Below are positions 49,901 to 59,163 of a stretch of DNA of 64,000 nucleotides, piece after piece. The stretch is taken from contig NZ_CP043538.1 in the NCBI RefSeq assembly GCF_000364445.2, positions 5,599,447-5,663,446 of the forward strand, written 5' to 3'. This stretch comes from Methylobacterium mesophilicum SR1.6/6. GTDB taxonomy: Bacteria > Pseudomonadota > Alphaproteobacteria > Rhizobiales > Beijerinckiaceae. A program made the position numbers and the translations under genes. The number at the start of each line of letters is the position of its first letter. Positions within the stretch are counted from its first letter, which is position 1. A model generated the notes under the pieces. The model worked only from the letters and a program-made list of their open reading frames with translations, did not search any database and was not told where the DNA came from.

Positions 49901-51478
49901 TCAGCGCAGCGCCATGGCGCTCTGATGGCCGGATCCGTGGGCGAAGTGCTCGCGGCGCCGCTCGATCGAGCTCGGGATCCGCAGGGATTCCCGATACTTC
50001 GCCACCGTGCGGCGGGCGATGTCGACGCCCTCCCCGCGCAGCTTCTGGACCAGCGCGTCGTCGGAGAGCACGTCGTCCGGCGCCTCGCCGTCGACGAGCT
50101 GCTTGATGCGGTGGCGCACGGCCTCGGAGGAGTGGGCCGCCGCCCCTGCCGCGCCGGGGATCGCCGCGGTGAAGAAGTACTTCATCTCCAGCGTGCCGCG
50201 GCTGGTGCCGATCGCCTTGTTGGAGGTGACCCGCGAGACGGTCGACTCGTGCATGCCGATGGCCTCCGCCACCGTCTTCAGGTTCAGCGGCCGCAGGTGC
50301 GTGACGCCGTGGACGAAGAATCCGTCCTGCTGGCGCACGATCTCGGTGGCGACCTTCAGGATGGTGCGGGCGCGCTGCTCCAGGGAGCGCGTCAGCCAGT
50401 TGGCGTTCTGCAGGGCCTCCGACAGGAAGGCCTTGTCGCCGTCCGCGGAGGCGTTGCGCGAGACCCGGGCGTAGTAGCTCTGATTGACCAGGACGCGCGG
50501 GAGCGCCTCGCTGTTCAGCTCGATCAGCCAAGACCCGTCGGGGGCGGCCCGCACGTACACGTCGGGCACCAGCACCTCTACGGCGCTTGACCCGTAGGCG
50601 CGGCCCGGCTTCGGGTCGAGGCGGCGGATCTCGCCCAGCATGTCGACGAGATCCTCGTCGTCCACGCCGCAGAGGCGGCGCAGCGCGGCGAAATCGCGCT
50701 TGGCCACGAGGTCGAGGCGCGAGACCAGCGCCTCCATGGCCGGGTCGAACCGGTCGCGCTCGCGCAGCTGGATCGCGAGGCACTCGGCGAGGTCCCGCGC
50801 CGCAACCCCGGGCGGGTCGAAGCTCTGCACCAGGGTGAGCATCCGGGCGACGATCGCCGGATCGGCGCCGAGCCGCTCCGCCACGCCCTCGACCGTCTCG
50901 CGCAGGTATCCGGCCTCGTCGACGGCGTCGATCAGGAACCCGCCGATCAGCCGCTCCATCGGCACCCGGGTCGCCAGCTCGAGCTGGCTCGCCAAGTGGT
51001 CGCGCAGGGACGTCTCGGCCGTCAGCGTGGCCTCGAAATCCGGGGCCTCGGCGTCGAAGCTGCCCCCGGTGCTGCCATAGGGCGGCGGGGTCAGCGAGAG
51101 CATGTCGCCGCCGCCCGCCTCGCGCGCCTGAACCGGCGCCTCGTCGGGGAAGACGTTGTCGAGCCGCGTGTCGAAATCGCCCTCGATCTCGCCCCGGCTC
51201 GGGTTCAGGTCCGTCGAGAGCCACGATTCGGGCTCCGGCGCCTCGAAGCCGTCCGAGCCGGCCTCGTCCGGGTGATCGCCCGCGGCAGCGCTCTCGACCG
51301 GGGCCGGCGCCTCTGTCGCCTCGGCGCGCTCGAGGAGCGGATTGCGCTCCAGTTCCGCCTCGACATAGGCTGCGAGATCGAGCTGCGAGAGCTGGAGGAG
51401 CTTGATCGCCTGCAGGAGCTGCGGCGTCATCACCAGGGCCTGGCCCTGACGCACTTCCAGCCGTTGCACCAAACTCAT
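49901..51478 (-). CDS. rpoN: RNA polymerase sigma-54 factor
   Basis: A 525-residue sigma-54. Region I is Gln/Leu-rich (MTPQLLQAIKLLQLSQLDL). An acidic variable region II (about 50-120) is followed by the core-binding domain, a helix-turn-helix near 400 (TVAEAIGMHESTVSRVTSNK) and the RpoN box ARRTVAKYRE near the C-terminus. It directs transcription at -24/-12 promoters with AAA+ activators. The canonical neighbours lptB and hpf are not adjacent in this window; upstream is a decayed crp-like gene. Confidence 0.97.
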   Translation of the reverse strand: MSLVQRLEVRQGQALVMTPQLLQAIKLLQLSQLDLAAYVEAELERNPLLERAEATEAPAPVESAAAGDHPDEAGSDGFEAPEPESWLSTDLNPSRGEIEGDFDTRLDNVFPDEAPVQAREAGGGDMLSLTPPPYGSTGGSFDAEAPDFEATLTAETSLRDHLASQLELATRVPMERLIGGFLIDAVDEAGYLRETVEGVAERLGADPAIVARMLTLVQSFDPPGVAARDLAECLAIQLRERDRFDPAMEALVSRLDLVAKRDFAALRRLCGVDDEDLVDMLGEIRRLDPKPGRAYGSSAVEVLVPDVYVRAAPDGSWLIELNSEALPRVLVNQSYYARVSRNASADGDKAFLSEALQNANWLTRSLEQRARTILKVATEIVRQQDGFFVHGVTHLRPLNLKTVAEAIGMHESTVSRVTSNKAIGTSRGTLEMKYFFTAAIPGAAGAAAHSSEAVRHRIKQLVDGEAPDDVLSDDALVQKLRGEGVDIARRTVAKYRESLRIPSSIERRREHFAHGSGHQSAMALR

Positions 51479-51907
51479 GCGAGGCCCCGATTGCCCGTCC
51501 GACGCCGTACACCAGCCGGAGACGCGTCGCCCACGGCATGGTTCTTGCTTCTCTCGTCCTCGAACCTCTAGCGGGATCGGAGACGCGCGTCAAAGGACGG
51601 CGGCGCTCACGCGTGTTGGCAACCCTGCGGTGGGGGAAGCGCGTGGCGTAGCGGCCACATCGTGACCGCCGGACCCACAGTATCGGCCCCGGGCTTAACG
51701 AAACTTTGTCGCGACCGCGATCTCATCACGTCGCAGCCAGTGTTCGCGGCCATTCAGCTGCCGAGCTTCTGTGTGACACCGGACGGTTTGTGGTTGGCGC
51801 CCAGTATTCGCTCGCCTTTGCGCGGTTAGCCGATCATGGCTCGGAGGAACGCTCCGGACCGCGGGGTCGAACCGGTGTGCGCGTCGATTGCCGCGTGCCC
51901 GATCGCG
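51479..51907. other. gap between rpoN and the crp/fnr pseudogene
   Basis: 429 bases. Short open frames are present but none is recognisable. The rpoN promoter should lie at about 51480-51600; I see no convincing consensus there. Confidence 0.5.
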
Positions 51908-52617
51908 ATGGCTCATCTGAACCGGTATCCGGCTGCCCTTTCCGGGGCGGATGGCGCGCTTCGCGAACCGGATCTCGAGCACATCGATTTGCCGCTCTGT
52001 CTGATGCTCGTGGAGCCGGGCAGCACGATTCCCCACGCGGTGTTCATCGAGACCGGCCTGTGCTCGGTGGTCTCGAACCCAAGAGATGGCAGCCGGATCG
52101 AGGTCGATTGTTCGGCCAGGACGGCATGGCGATCCCGGCGCTGATGCTGGGGGCCGATACCGTGCCGTACCAGATCCTCATGCAGGTCGCCGGGCGCGGA
52201 CACCGAATCACCGTCCGGCCCTGCGCGCCGCCAGCGCGGCCAGCCCATCGCTGCGCGATCTCTCGCTGCACTACAGGCAGACTTTCATCGTGCAGGTCGC
52301 CCAGACCGCCGTCGCCAATGCCGGCAGGGGAGCGGCTCGCGCGCTAGCTCCTGACGTATCTCGACCGGCAGGACGGCGACGACCTCCCGGTCAACCACGA
52401 GTTCCTCACGATCATGCCGGGCGTGCGACGGCCCACCGTCACGGTGGCGATCCACACGCTGGGGGGCGCGGGCCTGATCCGGGCGCGGCGTGGGCAGATC
52501 AGGGTCATCGACCGCGGGCGGCTGGAGGAGGCCGCCGGCCAGACCTACGGGCCTGCGGAAGCCGGGTATGAGCGCCTGATCGATCCGATGCGCACCGGTC
52601 GCGACGCGATGGTCTGA
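51908..52617 (+). pseudogene. Crp/Fnr family regulator, disrupted by frameshifts and a stop
   Basis: Joined across frames the sequence gives a whole Crp/Fnr-type regulator. The N-terminal cyclic-nucleotide-like domain runs MAHLNRYPAAL to GSRIEV, then shifts (one base lost near 52105) to LFGQDGMAIPALMLGADTVP and MQVAGRGHRI. A second shift near 52210 leads to LRDLSLHYRQTFIVQVAQTA. A third near 52325 leads to GERLAR, where TAG (52345-52347) stands for the expected Trp codon TGG, then LLTYLDRQDGDDLPVNHEFL and the helix-turn-helix VRRPTVTVAIHTL to the end. Three shifts plus a nonsense change mean true decay and not sequencing error. Confidence 0.82.
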
Positions 52618-52955
52618 TCGGCTGCCGCGCCGACCCGGCGGTGCCGCCCAGATTCCAGGCTTCCCGACCCGGTGGAGGCGATTGACAGGCGATAGCCTCG
52701 ACCCTCGAAGCCGCGACGATCGCGCTTTCGTGCGCGCGCTCCGTGCGCTGCCCGGCCTCGCGATTTCTCTCAGGAAGTGTATGATTTTAGACGCAGGTTT
52801 CGTGTCCGTCTGAGTCCGCGCAGGCTGGCCAAGGGTCCTGAACGCCCATCTCGGCTCGATCTCAGCAGGCCGCTCCTCCGCCAAATGTCCGATCGGATCG
52901 CTTCACACAGGTTAGCGACAGCACCCCAGGGCGGGGTCACGGTCCGGATCCGTTC
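52618..52955. other. gap before the DUF6894 gene
   Basis: 338 bases. A 60-codon open frame (52777-52959) has no recognisable features and a composition like shadow frames. I see no repeat or hairpin of note. Confidence 0.45.
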
Positions 52956-53240
52956 GTGAGGTCCTGCGCCGTGCGCTACTTCACCGATTTCATCGACAAT
53001 CAGGGAGTGTCCCGGGACGAGGACGGCCTGGACTTCGCCGGCGAGCGGGAGGCCTGCCTCTCGGCCGCGGAGGCGCTGGTCGAAGCCGCCCACGACCTGC
53101 TCCGGGTCAAGCCGAAGCAGCCGCACGGTGCCGGGCCCGTCGATCTGCGGCTGGAGGCGCAGGTTCGGGACGAGGCGGACCGCGTCGTCTTCCGCGCCTG
53201 CCTCGCGCTCGATATCGAATGGCCCGGCCGGGCCGGCTGA
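52956..53240 (+). CDS. DUF6894-type small protein
   Basis: A 94-residue protein. VRYFTDFIDNQGVSRDEDGL followed by an Ala/Glu-rich helix (EREACLSAAEALVEAAHDLL) and a final strand pair (LRLEAQVRDEADRVVFRACLAL) matches the short RYFFD...D-x-x-G family common in Methylobacterium, of unknown function. The start is GTG 52956; a second GTG five codons on (VRYF) would give the usual family length. Confidence 0.6.
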   Translation: MRSCAVRYFTDFIDNQGVSRDEDGLDFAGEREACLSAAEALVEAAHDLLRVKPKQPHGAGPVDLRLEAQVRDEADRVVFRACLALDIEWPGRAG

Positions 53241-53254
53241 TCCGGACGTCCCGC

Positions 53255-53632
53255 CTACCAGCCGCAATTCGGCATCGGCGGCTGGGCCTTCGCCAGCGCC
53301 GACTTCGCGATCTGCACCATCGGTCCCCAGGCGTATTTCTGCGCGTACGGGGTGACGTTGGTGAACAGGCAGCCGAGCTGGAAATGGGTCGCGCCCATCT
53401 CCCCGGAGAAGCTCATGCAGTCCAGGAACGTCCAGGTCTTGGGCACCGGCGTCATCGACCGCCAGCGGGGCATCGCCACGGGCGCGCAGACCTTCACCGC
53501 CCCCGTCCCGTCATCCGCGTTCAGGGCCTCTCCGGAGGTCTGCGCGGTCGCCGGGCCCGCGACGGCCAGCAGGAGCAGCGACGCGCAGGCCAGGTGCGGC
53601 GTGCGCGGTGGCGCGAAGCGGGGTCGGATCAT
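53255..53632 (-). CDS. small secreted protein of unknown function
   Basis: A 125-residue protein with a signal peptide (about 1-30, ending GPATAQ). The mature part has four Cys (VKVCAPV, LDCMSF, LGCLF, PNCGW), probably two disulfides. I do not recognise the family. ATG 53632 is chosen because it places the signal at the N-terminus. It lies four bases after the next upstream gene on this strand, so the pair is probably co-transcribed. Confidence 0.65.
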   Translation of the reverse strand: MIRPRFAPPRTPHLACASLLLLAVAGPATAQTSGEALNADDGTGAVKVCAPVAMPRWRSMTPVPKTWTFLDCMSFSGEMGATHFQLGCLFTNVTPYAQKYAWGPMVQIAKSALAKAQPPMPNCGW

Positions 53633-53636
53633 CGGT

Positions 53637-53867
53637 TCAACGCATCGTCCGCCAGAGCGTCGCGAGAATCGCGAAGCCGATGAGGTTGTAGAGGATTGCC
53701 CACAGCCACACACCCCGAACGGCCCAGCTCGGCTGGCGCGGCTTCGGCCGGCCGGGACGGGAGCGGTGGCGATCTTCCGGCGTCGGCCAGATCGCGCTCT
53801 TGGGCGCCTTGAGCAGCCGCGTCAGCGCCTCGGGCAGATGCGGGCCGGGCGGTCGTTCGCCGTTCAT
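53637..53867 (-). CDS. small single-span membrane protein
   Basis: A 76-residue protein with a Pro/Arg-rich cytoplasmic N-terminus and one C-terminal membrane segment (about 52-72, VWLWAILYNLIGFAILATLW). I do not recognise it. It is four bases upstream of the small secreted protein gene and 86 bases downstream of opgG. Confidence 0.6.
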   Translation of the reverse strand: MNGERPPGPHLPEALTRLLKAPKSAIWPTPEDRHRSRPGRPKPRQPSWAVRGVWLWAILYNLIGFAILATLWRTMR

Positions 53868-53953
53868 GGCGGCCTCGATGCGGCGGGCGGCAGGGCCGAG
53901 GCGGAGCTTCTACCGGCGACCAGCCCGTCCCGGCAATGCGCCCAATCCGCCCC

Positions 53954-55543
53954 TCACAGGACGGTCCCGGGCGCCTCCGGATCGTAGCGGTAGGCCCAGG
54001 TCTCGGAGAGCAGGCGTCCGCCGGACTTGAGCTGCAGCCGCATCTCCACCGGTTCCGGCCCCTCGGCGTAGACCTTGAGGAAGACCCGCCACGGGCTCGG
54101 CTTTCCGTAGGGCGCGGAGGTGGCGCCAACCTCCGCGGCGCTGCCCCGCGAGAGCGTCAGCGCCACCTCGGCCTTCTCCGGATCGAGGCCCGCGAGGGCC
54201 GCGCCCTCGAATTCCAGCACGAACTGGCGCACGAGGTTCGCGCGCCCCGGCTTCCGGTCGGCCTCGGCCAGCCAGGAGCCCTTCGTGGCCCGCGTGGCCA
54301 CGCAGCGGGCGAGGTCCGTGGCGACCGGCTCCGCGGCGGTCCAGCGCAGGCGATAGGCGAAGCTGCGGTCGGTCCCGGCCGTGGGCGGGTCGGCCGGCAC
54401 CCAGAGGGCGACGATGTTGTCGTCGGTCTCCTGATGGGTCGGGATCTCCACGAGCTGGACGCTGCCCTGTCCCCAATCCCCCTGCGGCTCGACCCAGATG
54501 TCGGGCCGGTTCTCCTCGAAGCCGTCGTCGATGTAGTGGTCGAAGGCGCGGTCGCGCTGGAGCAGGCCGAAGCCCCTGGGCGACCGGTCCGCGAAGGCGC
54601 TGACGCTGAGGCGCGGCGGGTTGTTGAGGGGCCGCCAGATCAACTCGCCCGCGCCGGTCTGCATCAGCAGGCCGTCGGAATCGTGGACCTCGGTCCGCCA
54701 GTCGCTGGCCAGGAACCGGCTCATGCCCTCCGAGTACCAGAGCATCGAGGTCAGCGGCGCCAGGCCGAACCGCTCCACGGTCCGGCGCATGTAGAGGGTG
54801 CAGGCCACGTCGATCACGACGTGGGGCGCCTTGCGGGCCACGAACCGGTAGGCCCCCGTGAGGCTCGGCCCTTCGAGCAGGGCCAGGACGGTGACCGCAC
54901 CCTCCGCGGCCGGACTGACGTAGAAGCGCGTGAAGACCGGGAACTCCTCGGTCTTCCCCGGGCCGGGCGCGGTATCGATGGCGATGCCCCGGGCCGAGGC
55001 GCCGTACTGCTCCCCGTCGCCCGCGGCGCGGAAATAGGAGGCGCCCAGGAAGGCCAGCCAGTCGCCGTCGTCGCCGGACTGGCCGGCCGGGGCCTTCTGG
55101 AACCGGAACCCCGCGAAGCCTGCGCCGTCCGGGACATCCTTGGCGGGATTGCCCGAGGGATAGGTGAACAGGTCGTGGGTGTAGATCACCGCGCGGGCCT
55201 GCCCGCCCTCCAGGGCGTAGACCTTCACGGGGTGCCTGAAGAAGTTGCCGAGGTGGAAGAACGTCACCGGGTACGGGCTGTCGGCGTAGAGGGCCCGGCC
55301 GGGCGGATAGCGGATCTCCTGGAGCGGCCCGTAGGTCAGGGCATCGAGCGCCGCCGAGGCCGGCGCCTCGGGCGGCGGCGTGTAGGGCCGGTCGCGCAGC
55401 GTCCGGGCGAGGTCCTTCAGCCGGTCGAAGTCCATGGGCTCCGGCGCCCCCAGGCGCGGCCCGCCGGGCGCGGCGAGCGCGCGGCCCGCCAGCGGCGAGA
55501 GGGCGAGGAGACCGAGGGCGGTCATGACGCGACGCGTGATCAA
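53954..55543 (-). CDS. opgG: periplasmic glucan biosynthesis protein, OpgG/OpgD family
   Basis: A 529-residue MdoG-family protein. The N-terminus has a twin-arginine-like signal ([18 protein letters not shown]), as in OpgD. Family motifs: [62 protein letters not shown] and [20 protein letters not shown]. Members make or trim osmoregulated periplasmic glucans. The glucosyltransferase partner opgH is not in the window, so either it is elsewhere or this protein works alone. The likely Tat route suggests OpgD as much as OpgG. Confidence 0.88.
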   Translation of the reverse strand: MITRRVMTALGLLALSPLAGRALAAPGGPRLGAPEPMDFDRLKDLARTLRDRPYTPPPEAPASAALDALTYGPLQEIRYPPGRALYADSPYPVTFFHLGNFFRHPVKVYALEGGQARAVIYTHDLFTYPSGNPAKDVPDGAGFAGFRFQKAPAGQSGDDGDWLAFLGASYFRAAGDGEQYGASARGIAIDTAPGPGKTEEFPVFTRFYVSPAAEGAVTVLALLEGPSLTGAYRFVARKAPHVVIDVACTLYMRRTVERFGLAPLTSMLWYSEGMSRFLASDWRTEVHDSDGLLMQTGAGELIWRPLNNPPRLSVSAFADRSPRGFGLLQRDRAFDHYIDDGFEENRPDIWVEPQGDWGQGSVQLVEIPTHQETDDNIVALWVPADPPTAGTDRSFAYRLRWTAAEPVATDLARCVATRATKGSWLAEADRKPGRANLVRQFVLEFEGAALAGLDPEKAEVALTLSRGSAAEVGATSAPYGKPSPWRVFLKVYAEGPEPVEMRLQLKSGGRLLSETWAYRYDPEAPGTVL

Positions 55544-55850
55544 GCTGGTGTCCCGCAGAGCTGGCCGGATCCCGCGACGCGCGGGCCCCTGAGCCGACGT
55601 ACCGCAGCCGGTCCGCGCGTCGGCCGCTCGGGAACCTCACGGGACGCGCATGCGTGCTGCGGCGCCGCAACCTCGCGCGCGCGAGCTGAACGCTGCCGGA
55701 ACGCGCCGGCGCGGCCTATTCCGGCGTCACGCCATCGCACGAGAGGGGCCACGCTTCGTCGGCCTGATGGTCCGGCACCGTGCGATTTTCGTCTCCGGTG
55801 CGCCGATCGCTCAATCCTCCTGTGCGGGAGGCGTCGCAGTCACGCCCGCG

Positions 55851-55993
55851 GTCATTCCGGGGCCGCGCAGCGGAACCCGGAATTGCGATCCGCGGCCGGG
55901 CCAGGATCCTGCGCGCCGAAATCTTGCGCGCCAAGATCTTCACCGCGCGCGGTTCCGGGTTCCGGGCCCGCCTTCGGCGCCCCGGAACGACGG
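55851..55993. repeat. dispersed palindromic repeat, family B-like
   Basis: Arms GTCATTCCGGGGCCGCGCAG and TTCGGCGCCCCGGAACGAC pair imperfectly. The centre has a short tandem (ATCTTGCGCGCCAAGATCTT). It lies in the 501-base gap upstream of opgG (55544-56044), which otherwise holds no gene I recognise. Confidence 0.6.
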
Positions 55994-56044
55994 AGCGGAT
56001 CCCCGGTCGTAGATCATCAACGCAGAGGTAAATCGTCCGGAGCG

Positions 56045-56344
56045 TCAAAGCCCAAGCCCATCGGCACCGAGCCCCCGTGCGGCGCCCGCGGATCTCAGCG
56101 AGGCGGCGTCCCTGTATGCCCGACGGGACAGTCCGTGACGGTCCCGGAAGCGCCGGGAGAAATGCGCCGGGCCGAAGAAGCCGCACTCGTACGCCAGGGT
56201 GCCGATCGGCAGATGCACGCTGGCCGGATCCGTCAGGCGCTGGGCCGCGACCGTCAGGCGGCGCGTCCAGATCCAGTCGGAGGCGTGATGGCCCCGCTCG
56301 TGGAACAGCTCCTGCAGCCGAGGCCGAGAGACGTCGTCTGGCAC
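56045..56344 (-). CDS. orphan AraC-type DNA-binding domain, probably truncated gene
   Basis: A 99-residue piece corresponding only to the C-terminal AraC helix-turn-helix pair: VSRPRLQELFHERGHHASDW then IGTLAYECGFFGPAHFSRRF and RDRHGLSRRAYRD, the family signature. Full-length members have about 200 more N-terminal residues (sensor); none are present in any frame. The first codon is GTG, one base after the stop of the membrane-protein gene. It is probably a fragment left by deletion, though coupled expression as a small DNA-binding protein is possible. Confidence 0.65.
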   Translation of the reverse strand: MPDDVSRPRLQELFHERGHHASDWIWTRRLTVAAQRLTDPASVHLPIGTLAYECGFFGPAHFSRRFRDRHGLSRRAYRDAASLRSAGAARGLGADGLGL

Positions 56345-56345
56345 C

Positions 56346-57140
56346 CTATCGCGCCACGGGACGCCGTTGGAAGGCCAGAAGTCCCGCCGAATAAACCAGC
56401 GAGACCAGCAGGGCCGCCGCGAGGGCGAGAACGGCGCCGAGCGGTTGGATGAGCAGGTGGAGCGTCAGCAGGGTCAACCCGAAGCCGAACACGCCCCGGA
56501 TCGTGATGCTCGCCAGACGGGCCATCGCGGCCCCGCCCACACGCCGGTGCAGGATCACGAACGTGCTCGTCAGGGTGACCGGGTAGGCGGCGATGACGCC
56601 GGTCCGCGCGGGACCCAGGGCCGTGCTGAGGGCGAGGAGGCTCGTCACGAACAGGGCCACGGCGGCCGCCCGGACGATGAGGTCGCGCGGGCGCGGCCTC
56701 GCGACGACGGCGCTGCGGGCGAGGACGGTCGCGGCCGGCCGCGTGGTGGCGGCACCAGCCCCGTACACGGCCGCGTTCAGCAGGAACGCCGTGAGGGGCG
56801 TCCACGACACGGCCGAGATCGGTACGGCCGCCGCGAGCCACGCCAGCGCGGCCGGGCCCAGCGCGCGGAGCAGGCTCCGGTCGGTCGCCCGCCGGGCGTA
56901 GACGATGAGGAACAGGCCGGTGGCGGCATTCGCCGCGAAGCCGTTCAGCGCCGCCGCGGCCACGAAGGCGGTCTCGTGTTCGAGGACCATGAACACGTAG
57001 ACCGGCCCGGCGGTGACCGGCAGGCTGATGATGAGCGCACCCCAGACCGGTCCGAGCAGTTCCGCCAGCACCGAGGCGAGCACCACGACCGTGCCCGACG
57101 TCAGCGCCCGGACCAGGGCCGTCACCCAAAACGCCGCCAC
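56346..57140 (-). CDS. multi-span membrane protein with internal duplication
   Basis: A 264-residue protein with about eight membrane segments that I cannot assign to a named family. Its two halves look related: LGPVWGALIISLPVTAGPVY (near 29-48) against LGPARTGVIAAYPVTLTSTF (near 176-195), each followed by a helix ending in Phe-Ile/Met-Val-Leu. Such repeated small membrane proteins often act as channels or exporters, but no substrate can be named. It is followed with no gap by the AraC fragment. Confidence 0.65.
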   Translation of the reverse strand: MAAFWVTALVRALTSGTVVVLASVLAELLGPVWGALIISLPVTAGPVYVFMVLEHETAFVAAAALNGFAANAATGLFLIVYARRATDRSLLRALGPAALAWLAAAVPISAVSWTPLTAFLLNAAVYGAGAATTRPAATVLARSAVVARPRPRDLIVRAAAVALFVTSLLALSTALGPARTGVIAAYPVTLTSTFVILHRRVGGAAMARLASITIRGVFGFGLTLLTLHLLIQPLGAVLALAAALLVSLVYSAGLLAFQRRPVAR

Positions 57141-57393
57141 GATCGTATCCCATTCCTCGCGCCGTCGCGCAGGCCGGCGCTGGATCGCCCTCCCCCGGCG
57201 CGGTCGGCCTGCGCGCCGCGCCGCGGGTCTTGGCAGGCGAGGAACGCGGCACGGTGTCGTAGAAGAGCGGCTGCGCTGCGGCTAGGGCGGCGAACCACAC
57301 AGGCCAGGGCCTGTCACGTCCGGGAAAGCGGCGGCCGAACCTGCACCTGCCCCTTCCGGATGGCAGCGGCCGTCCCGGACCCGTCGCGTCCGC

Positions 57394-58059
57394 TCAGCTC
57401 CGCGGGCCGCAGGCGCCGGAGCTGCCGTCGGTCGCCCAGAGATTGGCGCCGCCCCCGGGCGCGCACTGGCCCGGCAGCGCCAGCGTGATCAGCTTGGACA
57501 GTGTCCGCGCTTCATCCTCGCCGTAGCCGATCTCGCCCACCATGCGGCCGGTCTTGTCGAAGAGCGCGACGGTGGCGGAATGATCCAGGGTGTAGTCGCC
57601 GTCCTTCGCGGGCACGCGCCGGTAGGTGACGTGGTACGCGTCTGCCATGCGGGCGACCTGATCGGGCGTGCCGACGAAGCCGCGGATGCGGGGATCGAAC
57701 GAGGCGAGGTATTCGCGCAGGGTCTCGGGGGTGTCGCGCTCCGGATCGAGGGTGACGAAGACCACATTGAGGCGATCCGCGTCGCGGCCCATCCGGCCGA
57801 GCGCGCCCGACAGGGTCGCGAGCGTCGTCGGGCAGACCTCGGGACAGTGGGTGAAGCCGAAGAACAGCGCGGTGGGCTTGCCGAGGAGATCGGCCCGGCT
57901 CACCGGTCGCCCGTCCAGGTCCGACATCGCGAAGGACCCGCCGACCCGGCGCGGGTGGCTGAACTGCGAGCCCTGCTGCAGGACGATCGCGCCCGTGCCG
58001 GCGGCGACCACGGCGACGAGGGTGGCGGAGGCGAAGAGGGCGAGCGGGCTCGGTGCCAT
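57394..58059 (-). CDS. SCO1/SenC copper chaperone
   Basis: A 221-residue membrane-anchored thioredoxin-fold protein. One N-terminal anchor (about 5-27), then the copper motif CPEVCP (Cys72, Cys76) and the third ligand His160 (YTLDHSATV), with FVTLDPERDTPE between. SCO proteins deliver copper to the CuA site of cytochrome oxidase or reduce it. The start is chosen at ATG 58059 before the anchor. No cytochrome oxidase gene is adjacent. Confidence 0.92.
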   Translation of the reverse strand: MAPSPLALFASATLVAVVAAGTGAIVLQQGSQFSHPRRVGGSFAMSDLDGRPVSRADLLGKPTALFFGFTHCPEVCPTTLATLSGALGRMGRDADRLNVVFVTLDPERDTPETLREYLASFDPRIRGFVGTPDQVARMADAYHVTYRRVPAKDGDYTLDHSATVALFDKTGRMVGEIGYGEDEARTLSKLITLALPGQCAPGGGANLWATDGSSGACGPRS

Positions 58060-58253
58060 GCGGTGACCTGGGATGGCGCGTCGATGCCCCGAATATGGGG
58101 TGCCTGTCGATGGCCGCGATGCCGCGGGAGCCCGGGAACCCGCCCCGGCAAGGCCGGTTGGCCGGAGACAGGCGGTCCCGGCAATCCGTTCCGACGCACC
58201 GGATGCGCGCGACGCCGCCTCATCCTCCGAGACAGGCACGGGAGACGCCGCAG

Positions 58254-59156
58254 ATGGCCCAGCAGATTCCCGTCGATCCCAAGGCCCGCGCGGACGATCC
58301 CCACGCCGACGCCGCGCGGGACGACGCCACCCACGCGATCACCGATGACGTCGCCTATCAGCGCAACATCCTGGTCAACGTCGTGTTCGTTGGCGCGCCG
58401 GGGGCCGGCGACCGCGGCTGGGTCCTGGTCGACGCGGGCGTGCTGGGCGCGAAGCGGGCGATCCGCGCCGCGGCCGAGGCCCGGTTCGGCGCCGGCGCGC
58501 GGCCGTCCGCGATCGTCCTGACCCACGGGCATTTCGATCATGTCGGCGTGCTGGAGGATCTCGCCGGGGAATGGGACGTCCCGGTCTACGCGCACGCCCT
58601 GGAGCGGCCCTATCTCGACGGCAGCGCCGCCTATCCGACGGCGGACCCGAGCGTCGGCGGCGGCCTGTTCGGCCGACTCTCGCCGCTCTTTCCGACGAAG
58701 CCGGTCGACGTGGCGGACCGCCTGCGAACCCTGCCGGAAGACGGTTCGGTCCCGCCCCTGCCCGGCTGGCGCTGGATCCACACTCCGGGGCACGCGCCGG
58801 GCCACATCTCGCTCTGGCGCGAGGCCGACCGCACGCTGATCGTCGGGGACGCGTTCGTGACGACCGCGCAGGAATCGGCCTACGCGGTGGCGGTCCAAGA
58901 GCCGGAGCTGCATGGGCCGCCGATGTACCTGACGATCGACTGGGACGCGGCGCGCAGCTCCGTCCGGACGCTCGCGGCCCTCGATCCGGAGCGGGTCGTC
59001 ACCGGCCATGGCCGACCGCTGCAGGGACCGGAGATGCGCCGCGCGCTCCGCGCCCTCGCGGAAGATTTCGACCGGGTCGCGGTCCCGGAGCACGGCCGCT
59101 TCGTGGAGCGGCCGCTGCGCGCCGCGGACGGCTCCGCCTACCGGGATCCGCGCTGA
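58254..59156 (+). CDS. metallo-beta-lactamase-fold hydrolase
   Basis: A 300-residue MBL-fold protein with the metal motif LTHGHFDHVG (HxHxDH) near 92-101, a later His in HTPGHAPGHIS, an Asp in IVGDAF and a C-terminal His in VTGHGRP. The layout resembles hydroxyacylglutathione or lactone hydrolases; the substrate is unknown. There is no signal peptide. The start is ATG 58254 after a divergent gap shared with the SCO1 gene; the longer open frame is not supported. Confidence 0.88.
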   Translation: MAQQIPVDPKARADDPHADAARDDATHAITDDVAYQRNILVNVVFVGAPGAGDRGWVLVDAGVLGAKRAIRAAAEARFGAGARPSAIVLTHGHFDHVGVLEDLAGEWDVPVYAHALERPYLDGSAAYPTADPSVGGGLFGRLSPLFPTKPVDVADRLRTLPEDGSVPPLPGWRWIHTPGHAPGHISLWREADRTLIVGDAFVTTAQESAYAVAVQEPELHGPPMYLTIDWDAARSSVRTLAALDPERVVTGHGRPLQGPEMRRALRALAEDFDRVAVPEHGRFVERPLRAADGSAYRDPR

Positions 59157-59163
59157 TCCGCGC

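Noticed and set aside
52777..52959. A 60-codon plus-strand frame before the DUF6894 gene
   Set aside because: Arg-rich shadow-like composition, overlaps the better-supported gene start, no family match.
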